A stretch of 64,000 nucleotides of DNA, taken from contig JAXLXW010000001.1 in the NCBI GenBank assembly GCA_046327755.1, positions 1-64,000 on the forward strand, read 5' to 3'. The notes beneath the pieces were generated by a model. That model saw only the letters and a list, made by a program, of their open reading frames with translations. It did not search any database and had not been told where the DNA came from. The translations under genes and the position numbers were made by a program. This stretch comes from SCN-70-22 sp046327755. GTDB taxonomy: Bacteria; Gemmatimonadota; Gemmatimonadetes; Gemmatimonadales; Gemmatimonadaceae. This document shows positions 35,237-43,974 of this stretch, piece after piece; position 1 is the stretch's first letter; every line of letters starts with the position of its first letter.

Positions 35237-37540
35237 ATGAATCGCAACGACGCCCTCGACTATCACGCGTCTCCCAAGCCCGGGAAGATCGCGGTCGTAC
35301 CGACCAAGCCCCTCAACAACCAGCGCGACCTCTCCCTGGCCTACTCGCCGGGGGTCGCCGAGCCGTGCCTCGAGATCAAGGCCAACCCCAACGACGCCTA
35401 CAAGTACACGGCAAAGGGGAACCTGGTCGCGGTGGTCACCAACGGCACCGCGGTGCTCGGGCTCGGCAACATCGGCGCGCTGGCCGGCAAGCCGGTGATG
35501 GAGGGAAAGGGGAACCTCTTCAAGCAGTTCTCCGACCTCGATGTCTTCGACCTCGAAGTGGGGTCGGAGAACCCGGACGACGTCATCCGCTTCTGCCAGC
35601 TCCTCGAACCCACGGTGGGGGGGATCAACCTCGAGGACATCAAGGCGCCGGAGTGCTTCTACATCGAGGAGACGCTGCGGAAGACGATGAAGATCCCCGT
35701 CTTCCACGACGACCAGCACGGGACGGCGATCATCTCCGGCGCCGCGCTGCTCAACGCGCTGGAAGTGGTGGAGAAGAAGATCGAGGACGTGCGCGTCGTC
35801 TTCTCCGGCGCCGGCGCCTCGGCCATCGCGACGGCCTCGCACTACGTGCGGCTTGGCGTTAGGCGCGAGCACATCATCATGTGCGACAAGGCCGGGGTGA
35901 TCTACCAGGGGCGCGCGGAGCACCTGGATCCGTACAAGGCCAAGTTCGCGAATGACACACCGGCGCGGACGCTGGCCGAGGCGCTGGTGGGGGCCGACGT
36001 TTTCGTCGGGCTCTCGGCCGCCGGGGCGATGACCCAGGAGATGGTGAAGGTGATGGGCCCCAACCCGATCATCTTCGCCCTGGCGAACCCCACGCCGGAG
36101 ATCCTCCCCGAGCAGGTGAAGGCGGTGCGCGACGACGCCATCGTCGCCACGGGGCGCAGCGACTATCCCAACCAGGTCAACAACGTGCTGGGCTTCCCGT
36201 TCATCTTCCGCGGCGCGATGGATGCGCGCGCGACGCAGGTGAACGAGGAGATGAAGATGGCGGCCACGCGCGCGCTGGCGGCGCTGGCCAAGGAAGACGT
36301 GCCGGAATCGGTCTCGGCGCTGTACGGGCTCCGTCAGGTGAAATTCGGGCGCGAGTACCTGATCCCCTTCCCCTTCGATCCGCGCGTGCTGCTGTGGGTG
36401 GCGCCGGCGGTGGCGTGGGCGGCGGTGGCGAGCGGGGTGGCGCAGGAGTTCATCGAGCTGGACGAGTATCGCGAGCAGCTCGAGGCTCGGCTGGGGCGGG
36501 CGAAGGGGATCATGCGCGGGATCATCAACCGTGCGGTGCGCGACCCCAAGCGCCTGGTGCTGGCCGAGGGCGAGGCGCGCAAGATGATCCGCGCCGCGCG
36601 GCAGATCATGGACGAGGGGATCGCGCACCCGATCCTGCTGGGGAACGAGGAGACGATCCGCCGCAAGGCGCAGCAGGACGGCGTGCGGGTGGACGACCTC
36701 ACGATCACCGATCCGGCGCGCTCGCCGCACCTGGAGGGGTACGCGCAGTTCCTGTGGGAGCGGCGCCAGCGCAAGGGATTGTCGTTAGGCGAGGCGCAGC
36801 GGCGCATCCTCAGCGGCAACTACTTCGGCAACGTGATGGTGGCGCGCGGCGAGGCCGACGCGCTCCTCACGGGGATGACGACGACGTATCCCGAGGCGCT
36901 GCGCCCCGCGCTGGAGGTGGTGGGGTCGCACACGAAGTCCGGGCTCGTGGCGGGGCTCTACATGCTGGTGTTCGAGAAGCACGTCGTCTTCTGCGGCGAC
37001 ACGACGGTCAACATCGAGCCCACCTCGGAGCAGCTGGCGCAGATTGCGCACGCCGCGGCCCGGATCGTGCGGGCCTTCGGGCAGACGCCGAAGGTGGCGA
37101 TGCTGTCGTTCTCGAACTTCGGGTCGGTGCGACACCCCGAGGCGCAACGCGTGGCGGAGGCGGTGGCGTTGTTGCGGCAGCGCGACCCGTCCCTGATGGT
37201 GGACGGGGAGATGCAGGCCGACACCGCGGTGGACGCCACGATCCTTGAGGAATCGTTTCCATTCAGCGCGTTGAAGGAATCGGCCAACGTGTTGATCTTC
37301 CCGAACTTGAGCGCGGGGAACATCGCGTACAAGTTGTTACGCGACCTGGGCGGTGCCACGGCAATCGGCCCGATCCTGGTCGGCATGGCCCAGCCCGTCC
37401 ACATCCTCGAACAGGGGTCGGACGTGCAGGAAATCGTCAACATGGCCGCCGTCGCGGTCATGGACGCGCAGGAACGCGCCCGGCCGTCGTCGCGCGAGTT
37501 GTCGCCGCCGGGTGGGGCACGCGCCTTTTCGTTCCTGTGA
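35237..37540 (+). CDS. maeB: NADP-dependent malic enzyme (MaeB type)
   Basis: The 767-residue length matches bifunctional-looking MaeB proteins. The malic domain spans about residues 15-150 (LAYSPGVAEPCL, GNIGALAGKPVMEGK). The NAD(P)-binding domain (about 160-410) has FHDDQHGTA and VVFSGAGASAIA. A C-terminal phosphotransacetylase-like domain (about 430-755) is generally regulatory and catalytically inactive in this family. The enzyme decarboxylates malate to pyruvate. The gene for PEP carboxykinase follows, so two C4/C3 exchange enzymes are adjacent. Confidence 0.94.
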   Translation: MNRNDALDYHASPKPGKIAVVPTKPLNNQRDLSLAYSPGVAEPCLEIKANPNDAYKYTAKGNLVAVVTNGTAVLGLGNIGALAGKPVMEGKGNLFKQFSDLDVFDLEVGSENPDDVIRFCQLLEPTVGGINLEDIKAPECFYIEETLRKTMKIPVFHDDQHGTAIISGAALLNALEVVEKKIEDVRVVFSGAGASAIATASHYVRLGVRREHIIMCDKAGVIYQGRAEHLDPYKAKFANDTPARTLAEALVGADVFVGLSAAGAMTQEMVKVMGPNPIIFALANPTPEILPEQVKAVRDDAIVATGRSDYPNQVNNVLGFPFIFRGAMDARATQVNEEMKMAATRALAALAKEDVPESVSALYGLRQVKFGREYLIPFPFDPRVLLWVAPAVAWAAVASGVAQEFIELDEYREQLEARLGRAKGIMRGIINRAVRDPKRLVLAEGEARKMIRAARQIMDEGIAHPILLGNEETIRRKAQQDGVRVDDLTITDPARSPHLEGYAQFLWERRQRKGLSLGEAQRRILSGNYFGNVMVARGEADALLTGMTTTYPEALRPALEVVGSHTKSGLVAGLYMLVFEKHVVFCGDTTVNIEPTSEQLAQIAHAAARIVRAFGQTPKVAMLSFSNFGSVRHPEAQRVAEAVALLRQRDPSLMVDGEMQADTAVDATILEESFPFSALKESANVLIFPNLSAGNIAYKLLRDLGGATAIGPILVGMAQPVHILEQGSDVQEIVNMAAVAVMDAQERARPSSRELSPPGGARAFSFL

Positions 37541-37616
37541 TCGTCATCTCAAGACACCAGGGTGAGGCCACCGGGCAGGCGAGCCGGGGGCTCGTCCATT
37601 TCCCGATTTGTCCATC

Positions 37617-39209
37617 ATGGCCACCACGACCGCTCCCCTGAACGCACTGGAAGGACAGGGGCTCAATCCGAAGGGGACGCTCCACTGGAACCTGATCGCC
37701 CCGCGCCTGATCCAGGAAGCCATTGCCCGCCACGAGGGGATGCTCGCCGACATGGGCCCCTTCGTCGCCATCACCGCGCCGCACACGGGGCGCTCGCCTA
37801 ACGACAAGTTCGTCGTGCGCGAGTCGCTCACCGAGGGCGACGTGGACTGGGGAAAGGTCAACCAGCCGATCACCGAGGCGCACTTCGAGACGCTGCAGGG
37901 CGACGTCCGCGCCTACCTCAACGCCAACGACGACCTGTTCGTCCAGGACCTGTACTGCGGCGCCGACCCGGCGCTCCGCCTCAGCGTCCGCTACGTCACG
38001 CCCAACGCGTGGCACGCCAACTTCGTGCGGAACATGTTCATCCGCCCGGACGTGGCCGAGCTGGCGTCGTTCGCCCCCAACTTCACCGTGCTGCACGCCC
38101 CCGACTTCCAGGCCACGCCGGAACGCCACGGGACGCGCACCGGGACCTTCATCGTCTTGCACCTGACGAAGCGCACGATCCTCATCGGCGGGACGCGCTA
38201 TGCCGGTGAGCTCAAGAAGGCGATGTTCACGGTGATGAACTACATGATGCCGAAGGCCGGCGTCCTGTCGATGCACTGCTCGGCCAACATCGGCCCCGCC
38301 GGCGACACCGCCCTCTTCTTCGGCCTCTCCGGCACCGGCAAGACGACGCTCTCCGCCGACCCCGCGCGCGGCCTCATCGGCGACGACGAGCATGGCTGGT
38401 CGCCCAACGGCGTCTTCAACTACGAAGGCGGCTGCTACGCCAAGGTCATCAACCTCTCGCCCGAGCAGGAGCCCGACATCTACGCCACCACGCAGATGTT
38501 CGGGACGATCCTCGAGAACGTCGTCCTCGACGACGTCACGCGCCGCGTGCGCTTCGACGACCAGTCGATCACCGAGAACACGCGCGCCTCGTACCCGCTG
38601 CACTACATCCGCAACCACGTCCCCTCCGGACGCGGCGGGCACCCGAAGAACATCGTCTTCCTCACCGCCGACGCCTTCGGCGTCCTCCCGCCCATCTCGC
38701 GCCTCTCGCGCGAGCAGGCGATGTACTACTTCATGAGCGGCTACACGGCGAAGGTGGCCGGGACCGAGCGTGGCGTCACCGAGCCGCAGGCGACCTTCTC
38801 GTCGTGCTTCGGCGCCGTCTTCCTCGTCTGGCACCCGAGCAAGTACGCCGAGATGCTGGGGAAGCTGATCGACGAGCACGGATCGAAGGTGTGGCTCGTG
38901 AACACCGGCTGGAGCGGCGGCCCGTACGGCGTCGGCGCCCGCATGAAGCTCCCCTACACCCGCGCCATGGTCCGCGCGCTCCTCGACGGACAGCTGGACA
39001 CCGCGACGTACGCCCCGGACCCGATCTTCGGGCTGCAGATCCCGGATGCGGTGCCTAACGTGCCATCCGAGATCCTGAAGCCGCGCCAGACCTGGAAGGA
39101 CGGCGCCGCCTACGACACCCAGGCGACCAAGCTGGCCGAGATGTTCCGCAAGAACTTCGAGAAGTTCGGGAACGTGTCGGCGGAGATCGTCGCGGCGGGA
39201 CCGAAGTAA
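37617..39209 (+). CDS. pckA: Phosphoenolpyruvate carboxykinase (ATP)
   Basis: ATG 37617 gives 530 residues, the typical ATP-PEPCK size; a TTG three codons upstream is less likely. The kinase-1a P-loop FGLSGTGKTTLSADP is present, then DDEHGW (metal site), FNYEGGCYAK and SGYTAKVAGTE. The enzyme converts oxaloacetate and ATP to PEP in gluconeogenesis. Together with maeB directly upstream it controls carbon flow out of the TCA cycle. The stop is followed within 4 bp by a family A repeat whose hairpin probably terminates the transcript. Confidence 0.95.
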   Translation: MATTTAPLNALEGQGLNPKGTLHWNLIAPRLIQEAIARHEGMLADMGPFVAITAPHTGRSPNDKFVVRESLTEGDVDWGKVNQPITEAHFETLQGDVRAYLNANDDLFVQDLYCGADPALRLSVRYVTPNAWHANFVRNMFIRPDVAELASFAPNFTVLHAPDFQATPERHGTRTGTFIVLHLTKRTILIGGTRYAGELKKAMFTVMNYMMPKAGVLSMHCSANIGPAGDTALFFGLSGTGKTTLSADPARGLIGDDEHGWSPNGVFNYEGGCYAKVINLSPEQEPDIYATTQMFGTILENVVLDDVTRRVRFDDQSITENTRASYPLHYIRNHVPSGRGGHPKNIVFLTADAFGVLPPISRLSREQAMYYFMSGYTAKVAGTERGVTEPQATFSSCFGAVFLVWHPSKYAEMLGKLIDEHGSKVWLVNTGWSGGPYGVGARMKLPYTRAMVRALLDGQLDTATYAPDPIFGLQIPDAVPNVPSEILKPRQTWKDGAAYDTQATKLAEMFRKNFEKFGNVSAEIVAAGPK

Positions 39210-39212
39210 GGC

Positions 39213-39372
39213 AGACGGGGGACGGGGGACGGGAGACGGGAGTGCCGACGCGCGATGCGCGTCGGCGCTTTTGCTTTTGGGGGGTGATGCTGAGGTGACG
39301 CGGGACGGCTACGTTCCAAGCTCGCGCGGCGAAGCCGCGCACTCCCGTCTCCCGTCTCCCGTCTCCCGTCCC
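39213..39372. repeat. Heptamer-armed double-hairpin repeat (family A), intergenic
   Basis: This is a complete copy. The left arm (39213-39243) is followed by hairpin 1, GCCGACGCGC-gat-GCGCGTCGGC (39244-39266), then T-rich GCTTTTGCTTTT. Hairpin 2, GCGCGGC-gaa-GCCGCGC (39324-39340), precedes the right arm (39341-39372) of tandem GTCTCCC units. It fills the space between pckA and the amidohydrolase gene. Confidence 0.85.
39244..39278 (+). terminator. Hairpin plus T-rich tract after pckA, within the repeat
   Basis: A perfect 10-bp stem with a 3-nt loop is followed by GCTTTTGCTTTTGG, the layout of a rho-independent terminator. It is the first hairpin of the family A element, so here the repeat supplies a terminator for pckA. 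Confidence 0.7.
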
Positions 39373-39380
39373 GAGCACCC

Positions 39381-40709
39381 ATGCTCCGCCCCCGCCTCCT
39401 CCCCGCCCTCCTCGCCGCAGCCGCAGCATTCGCCCTCCCCCAGGCCTCTCGCGCGCAGACGGGGGATACGACCACCACCTACATCAAGGCGGGACGACTC
39501 TTCGACTCCGAATCCGCGACGCTTGTCGGGGCTCGGGTGATCCGCGTGAAGGGGCGGATCATCGAGGCGGTGGACTCGGCGATGAAGATCCCGGCGGGGG
39601 CCAAGGTCGTCGACCTGTCGAAGTACACCGTCCTTCCGGGACTCATCGACTCGCACACGCACCTGCTTTACCTCGAGGACCCGGACGCCGGCTCGCTGAC
39701 GGGCGAGGGGACGAAGGCGGTGATCGCCGAGGGGACGCCGCTGCGCGCGCTGCACGGGGCGGCGCGGGCGCGGACCTTCCTGGATGCCGGGATCACGACG
39801 GTGCGCGACCTGGGGAACTCGGGGCGCTTTGGCGACGTCGCGCTCAAGACGGCGATCAACGACGGCTCGGTGCCGGGGCCGCGCATGCTCGTCTCGGGGC
39901 CGGGGCTCTCCCCCATCGGCGGGCAGTTCCCCGGGCTCGTCCCCGAGCACATCAGGATCGCCGAGGACGAGTATCGCATCGTGCGCTCGCCGGCCGACGC
40001 AGCGGAGGCGGTGCGCGAGAACGTCACGCTGGGGGCCGACGTCATCAAGATCTACTCGAACAACACCCCCAACCGCGGCTCGCTCTCGGTCGAGGAGATC
40101 CAGGCGATCGTCGCCACCGCCAAACGGCTCGGCGTGAAGGTGGCAGCGCACGCCACGAGCGACGATGCGGTGTACCGCGCGGCCCTGGCGGGGGTGAACT
40201 CGATCGAGCACGCGTACCAGGTGAGCGACTCGACGCTGGCGCTGATGGCGAAGAACCACGTGGTGATGGTCCCCACCGACATCGACTCGGCCACCTTCCA
40301 TCGCCTCATCTCCAACAATGCGCAGCGGGCTGGGCAGCCGGTGCCGAGCGGGAGCCAGATCGCGCAGTATCTCGCCCCGCAGCGTGGCCGCCTGACGCGG
40401 GCCCTCGCCGCCGGCGTCACGGTCGCCGCCGGTTCCGACAACTACCTCAACCTGCACATGCCGCAGGGCGATGCGGCCAAGCGCCTCCTCTTCGCCTACG
40501 CGCAGACGGGCATCCCCAACGCGAAGGTGCTGCAGTTCGCGACGTGGAACGCGGCACAGCTGCTGGGCGGGCGTACGCGCATCGGGGCGGTGCGCCCGGG
40601 CTACGCCGCCGACATCGTCGCCTTCGACGGCGACCCGGTGGCGACGATCGCCGCGTTGGAGAAGGTCGCCTTCGTGATGGCGAACGGGCGCGTGCACAAG
40701 GCGCCATGA
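39381..40709 (+). CDS. Amidohydrolase (imidazolonepropionase-like), exported
   Basis: The 442-residue protein has a signal peptide (ending ASRAQTG). The amidohydrolase metal site includes SHTHLLYLE, later His residues (AAHATSDDA, IEHAYQ) and the terminal Asp in AAGSDNY. The C-terminal composite-domain motif GAVRPGYAADIVAFDGDP is present. Such secreted metallo-hydrolases act on dipeptides or cyclic amides; the substrate is unknown. It overlaps the following HD-domain gene by ATGA. Confidence 0.87.
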   Translation: MLRPRLLPALLAAAAAFALPQASRAQTGDTTTTYIKAGRLFDSESATLVGARVIRVKGRIIEAVDSAMKIPAGAKVVDLSKYTVLPGLIDSHTHLLYLEDPDAGSLTGEGTKAVIAEGTPLRALHGAARARTFLDAGITTVRDLGNSGRFGDVALKTAINDGSVPGPRMLVSGPGLSPIGGQFPGLVPEHIRIAEDEYRIVRSPADAAEAVRENVTLGADVIKIYSNNTPNRGSLSVEEIQAIVATAKRLGVKVAAHATSDDAVYRAALAGVNSIEHAYQVSDSTLALMAKNHVVMVPTDIDSATFHRLISNNAQRAGQPVPSGSQIAQYLAPQRGRLTRALAAGVTVAAGSDNYLNLHMPQGDAAKRLLFAYAQTGIPNAKVLQFATWNAAQLLGGRTRIGAVRPGYAADIVAFDGDPVATIAALEKVAFVMANGRVHKAP

Positions 40710-41932
40710 CGATCATCATCCGCGACCCGCTCTGGAACAACATCCGCGTCGACGACTTCGCCCTGCGACTGCTCGACACACGGGTCTTCCAGCGTCTGCG
40801 CTATGTTCGGCAGCTGGGGTGGGCATACCTGGTGTACCCCGGGGCGACGCATGCGCGCTTCGAGCACGCGCTCGGCGCGTATCACCTGGCGGGTGAAGCG
40901 TTGCGCCTGCTGGAGGAGCGCGGGGCGCTGCGCGGCGTGGACCCCATCGAGGGGCGCATCGTCCGGGCGGCGGCACTGCTGCACGATGTGGGGCACTACC
41001 CGTTCTCCCACGCGCTGGAGGAGATCGGTGCCCCGCACCACGAGGAGGTCGCGCGCCCGCTGATCACGACGGGCGAGGTGGGCGACGTCCTTGCCGAGAT
41101 CGCCCCCGACGCCGCCGAGCGCGTCCTCGCCCTCGTGCGGGGCACGTCAAACTCGCCGCTGCAGGGGCTCGTGTCCGGCTCGCTCGACCTGGACAAGATC
41201 GAGTACCTGCGGCGCGACACCCTGATGTGCGGCGTCCCGTACGGCACGATCGACGCCGACCGCCTGATCAACGCGCTCACCGTCGTCCCCGACCCGCAGA
41301 GCGGGGCGCTCCGCATTGGCGTGCTCGAGAAGGGGCTCTCGGCGCTGGAGTCGCTCCTCTTCGCCAAGTACCAGATGTACCGCAACGTGTACTGGCACCA
41401 CGCGGTGCGGAGCGCGACGGCGATGTACAAGCGGCTCGTGGACGAGGCGCTGGCGAGCGGGGCGCTCGAGGTGAAGGAGTTGGCGCGCCTCACCGACGAA
41501 GCGCTGCTCCACACGCTGGAGCATCGCGCCCCGTCGGCGATGCTCGATGCGCTGCGCAATCGCCGGCTGTACAAGCGCGCCTTCGAGTGCCCGGCCGCCG
41601 AACTCGAGGCGGACGTCGGCGAGTGGATCGCCGCCGATCGCGCCCGCGTCGTGGCGGTGGAGAACGCGCTGGCGGTGGAGTGCGGGCTGGAGCCGGGCGA
41701 GTTGCTGCTGGACTACCCGGAGAAGACGCAGATGCTGGGGCTCGACATCCCGGTGGTGCGGCGGACGGGGGAAGTGTTGCAACTGACGAGTGCGGGGCTC
41801 ACGGGGGCGATCCACCTGCCGCAGATGTCCGCACAGTTGTATCGGTCGGCGCGGTGGATGCGCGTCTTCACGGCGCGACCAGTGCAGTTGTCCGCGGATC
41901 GGGTGATGGAGGCGGTGCGGGAGGGACGGTGA
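40706..41932 (+). CDS. HD-superfamily phosphohydrolase (dGTPase/SAMHD1-like)
   Basis: ATG 40706 overlaps the amidohydrolase stop. The 408-residue protein opens IIRDPLWNNIRVDDFALRLLDTRVFQRLRYVRQLG and ends its first block with GATHARFEHALG. The HD metal site LLHDVGHYPFSHALE and the later SGSLDLDKIEYLRRD (Asp ligand) follow. This is the COG1078-type layout, related to dNTP triphosphohydrolases. Nucleotide specificity is not evident. A half-copy of a heptamer repeat begins 6 bp after the stop. Confidence 0.87.
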   Translation: MTIIIRDPLWNNIRVDDFALRLLDTRVFQRLRYVRQLGWAYLVYPGATHARFEHALGAYHLAGEALRLLEERGALRGVDPIEGRIVRAAALLHDVGHYPFSHALEEIGAPHHEEVARPLITTGEVGDVLAEIAPDAAERVLALVRGTSNSPLQGLVSGSLDLDKIEYLRRDTLMCGVPYGTIDADRLINALTVVPDPQSGALRIGVLEKGLSALESLLFAKYQMYRNVYWHHAVRSATAMYKRLVDEALASGALEVKELARLTDEALLHTLEHRAPSAMLDALRNRRLYKRAFECPAAELEADVGEWIAADRARVVAVENALAVECGLEPGELLLDYPEKTQMLGLDIPVVRRTGEVLQLTSAGLTGAIHLPQMSAQLYRSARWMRVFTARPVQLSADRVMEAVREGR

Positions 41933-41937
41933 AGGGC

Positions 41938-41984
41938 GGACGGGAGACGGGGGACGGGCGGGCCGACGCGCGGGGCGCGTCGGC
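41938..41984. repeat. Half copy of the heptamer-armed repeat (family A)
   Basis: Left-arm units (GACGGGAGACGGGGGACGGG) are followed by the hairpin GCCGACGCGC-ggg-GCGCGTCGGC (41962-41984). No right arm is visible in the next 100 bp. The hairpin may end transcription of the HD-domain gene. Confidence 0.72.
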
Positions 41985-42093
41985 GGAGGGGCGCCGGTGA
42001 GAACCCCCGTCCATCCGGATGCGTGGAACGCCGAGGATTTCTCTGTGTAGGGTGTCTCCGGCAGTGCGCGAATCGAACCACGGGGGGACTCAC

Positions 42094-42876
42094 GTGACAC
42101 TCGCTGCATTTCGTGGAAGGGCCGTTCGCGCGATGGCGCTCGTCGGAGCGCAGGCCGCCCTCACGTCGGCCAGCGAGGCGCAAGTGATTCGCGGGGTCGC
42201 GCTCGACTCGGTCTCGCGCGAGCCGCTGTCCAACGTGATCGTCACGCTCCTGGACTCGGCAGCGAACTTCCTCGGTGCGGTGCGCTCATCCGAGCGCGGT
42301 CGATTCGTCCTCAACGGGCACGGGAGCGGATTCTACGCGCTCGATGCACGCTCCCTCGGCTTCAAGCGCCTGACGTCGCCGTGGATTCCATTGGAGTCTT
42401 CGGACACGGTGGAAGTCACGCTGCGCATCGTGCGTGCGCCGGTCACGCTCTCGCCTGTGGTCGTGCGCGCCGAGCGCGATGCGATCCTCGATCGATCGTT
42501 CCTCGGGATGAACTTCAAGGCGATGGGAGCCCGAATCCTCACCCCGTCCGAGATCGAGTCGGTGCGCGGCGGCGCGCGTGACTACGTCGATCTCGTGCAG
42601 TCGATCAGCCCCGTTGGCTACCTGCCCAAGAGCATCGACGGGAGCGCCGGGGCGCGATGCATCGCGTGGATGCGCACCGGGGGGTGCCTCCTGGTCTTCG
42701 TCGACGGCGTTCGCATGCGCGACCCCGTGCAGGCGATCTCGGTCGCCCCGCCCGAGCAGGTGAGCCACGTGGTGCTGATCCGGGCGAGCGAAGCCGGCGT
42801 CCTCTTCGGTACGGGCTCGTCGTCCGGGGTCCTGATGATCTTCACCAAGCAGTACGCGCCACCCGCCGCGCGCTAG
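42094..42876 (+). CDS. Carboxypeptidase-regulatory-like plus TonB-plug-like protein without a barrel
   Basis: GTG 42094 gives 260 residues with a signal-like N-terminus ending SASEAQ. Residues about 33-105 form a CarboxypepD_reg-like beta-sandwich (GVALDSVSREPLSNVIVTLLD). Residues about 125-255 look like a TonB-receptor plug: ILTPSEIESVRGGARDYVD, CLLVFVDGVRM and FGTGSSSGVLMIFTK. The protein then stops; no beta-barrel follows. A two-Cys pair (CIAWMRTGGC) is unusual in the plug. It could be a stand-alone periplasmic or outer-membrane accessory protein. Confidence 0.7.
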   Translation: MTLAAFRGRAVRAMALVGAQAALTSASEAQVIRGVALDSVSREPLSNVIVTLLDSAANFLGAVRSSERGRFVLNGHGSGFYALDARSLGFKRLTSPWIPLESSDTVEVTLRIVRAPVTLSPVVVRAERDAILDRSFLGMNFKAMGARILTPSEIESVRGGARDYVDLVQSISPVGYLPKSIDGSAGARCIAWMRTGGCLLVFVDGVRMRDPVQAISVAPPEQVSHVVLIRASEAGVLFGTGSSSGVLMIFTKQYAPPAAR

Positions 42877-42884
42877 CTCACCCC

Positions 42885-42983
42885 TCGCCCGCTCTCGCGC
42901 GTCGCGAGCCCTCGCCCGCGCCCGCGCGTCGCGAGCCCTCGCCCGCGCAAGCCCGATCACCGGCGCGCAACGCGCGCCCGGTG
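42885..42983. repeat. GC-rich direct repeats and hairpin between convergent genes
   Basis: Two to three imperfect copies of a ~26-bp unit (core GCGTCGCGAGCCCTCGCCCG) run from 42885 to about 42950. An imperfect stem CACCGGCGCGC / GCGCGCCCGGTG follows at 42958-42983. It lies between convergent coding ends at 42876 and 42991 and may act as a bidirectional terminator. Confidence 0.55.
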
Positions 42984-42990
42984 CATCGCG

Positions 42991-43176
42991 CTAGGATTTC
43001 TCGCGCCCGCGCGCCTCCGCCAGCTTGCGCGCAATCCCCCGATAGAACGCCGCGTGATCCCCCTGCCCCTGCTGCTCCAGCCCCAGCGCGCACGCTTCCA
43101 GCGCGTAGAGGATGTTGCCGAGGTAGAGCGCCGAGATCGATGCAACCGTCTCGGGCTCCCGCTCCTGCTCGGTCAT
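42991..43176 (-). CDS. Small protein (61 residues), unknown function, in FHA-PP2C operon
   Basis: The product begins MTEQEREPETVASISALYLG and is predicted to be largely alpha-helical, with an amphipathic centre (NILYALEACALGLEQQG) and a basic end. It starts 6 bp after the PP2C stop in the same direction, so it is almost certainly translated from the same transcript. I do not recognise a family. Its composition and position argue for a real gene, possibly an accessory to the phosphatase. Confidence 0.6.
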   Translation of the reverse strand: MTEQEREPETVASISALYLGNILYALEACALGLEQQGQGDHAAFYRGIARKLAEARGREKS

Positions 43177-43182
43177 GGAGCC

Positions 43183-43974
43183 CTAACCGCGGAACGCCGG
43201 CCCTTCGGCCGTCGGCGCGTCGGCGTTGGGGGGCGAATCGATCTGGAGGACCTGCACCACGATCGCCGTGATGTTGTCGAGTCCTCCGCGATAGTTCGCC
43301 TCGGCAATCAGCGCATCGACCACGCGGCCAGCCGAGGCGCGCGAGAGGAGGAGCTGTTGCAGCCGACGGTCATCCACCATCCCCGTGAGGCCGTCGGAGG
43401 CGACGAGGAAGACATCGCCGGGACGCAGCTCGCCCGAGTAGGTGTCGGGCTCCACCACGTCGCTCGCCCCCACGCAGCGGGTGATCACGTTGCTGTAGGG
43501 GTGATAGCGCGCCTGCTCCGGGGTGAGGAAGCCGGCGTCGACCTGCTCCTGCACGTAGGAGTGGTCCTTGGTGATCTGGCGCAGCGCGCCGTCGCGCAGG
43601 AGGTAGACGCGCGAGTCGCCGACCTGCCCGATGAGGTACCGCGCCCCCGAGACCACGAGCACCGAAGCGGTCGTCCCCATCCCCTGCTTGTCGGACTCCT
43701 GGATCGTGCGGTCGTAGATCGCGCGGTTGGCGATGCGCAGCGACTCCGCGACCCGGAGGCGCGCGGCCTCGCCGTAGACGTCGTTCAGCTCCTGCAACTC
43801 GCGCGACACGATCTGCACCGCCATCTCGCTGGCGACCTCGCCCGCGGCGTGCCCGCCCATGCCGTCAGCGACAATGAAGACGCCGCGCTCCCGTGTAGCG
43901 TGCGCGAAGAAGGCGTCTTCGTTTCCTGAGCGAATCATGCCCACATCGCTGCGGGCGGCAACGGTCAGCTCCAC
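43183..43974 (-). CDS. PP2C-family serine/threonine phosphatase
   Basis: GTG 43974 overlaps the FHA stop by one base (TAGTG) and gives 263 residues. Canonical PP2C metal-site motifs are present: SDVGMIRSGNEDAFF, VFIVADGMGGHAAGEVAS, GDSRVYLLRDG, FLVASDGLTGMV and the DNITAIVV block near the C-terminus. It removes phosphate from Ser/Thr on partner proteins, probably including the FHA ligand system encoded upstream. No Ser/Thr kinase gene is in this window. Confidence 0.93.
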   Translation of the reverse strand: MELTVAARSDVGMIRSGNEDAFFAHATRERGVFIVADGMGGHAAGEVASEMAVQIVSRELQELNDVYGEAARLRVAESLRIANRAIYDRTIQESDKQGMGTTASVLVVSGARYLIGQVGDSRVYLLRDGALRQITKDHSYVQEQVDAGFLTPEQARYHPYSNVITRCVGASDVVEPDTYSGELRPGDVFLVASDGLTGMVDDRRLQQLLLSRASAGRVVDALIAEANYRGGLDNITAIVVQVLQIDSPPNADAPTAEGPAFRG

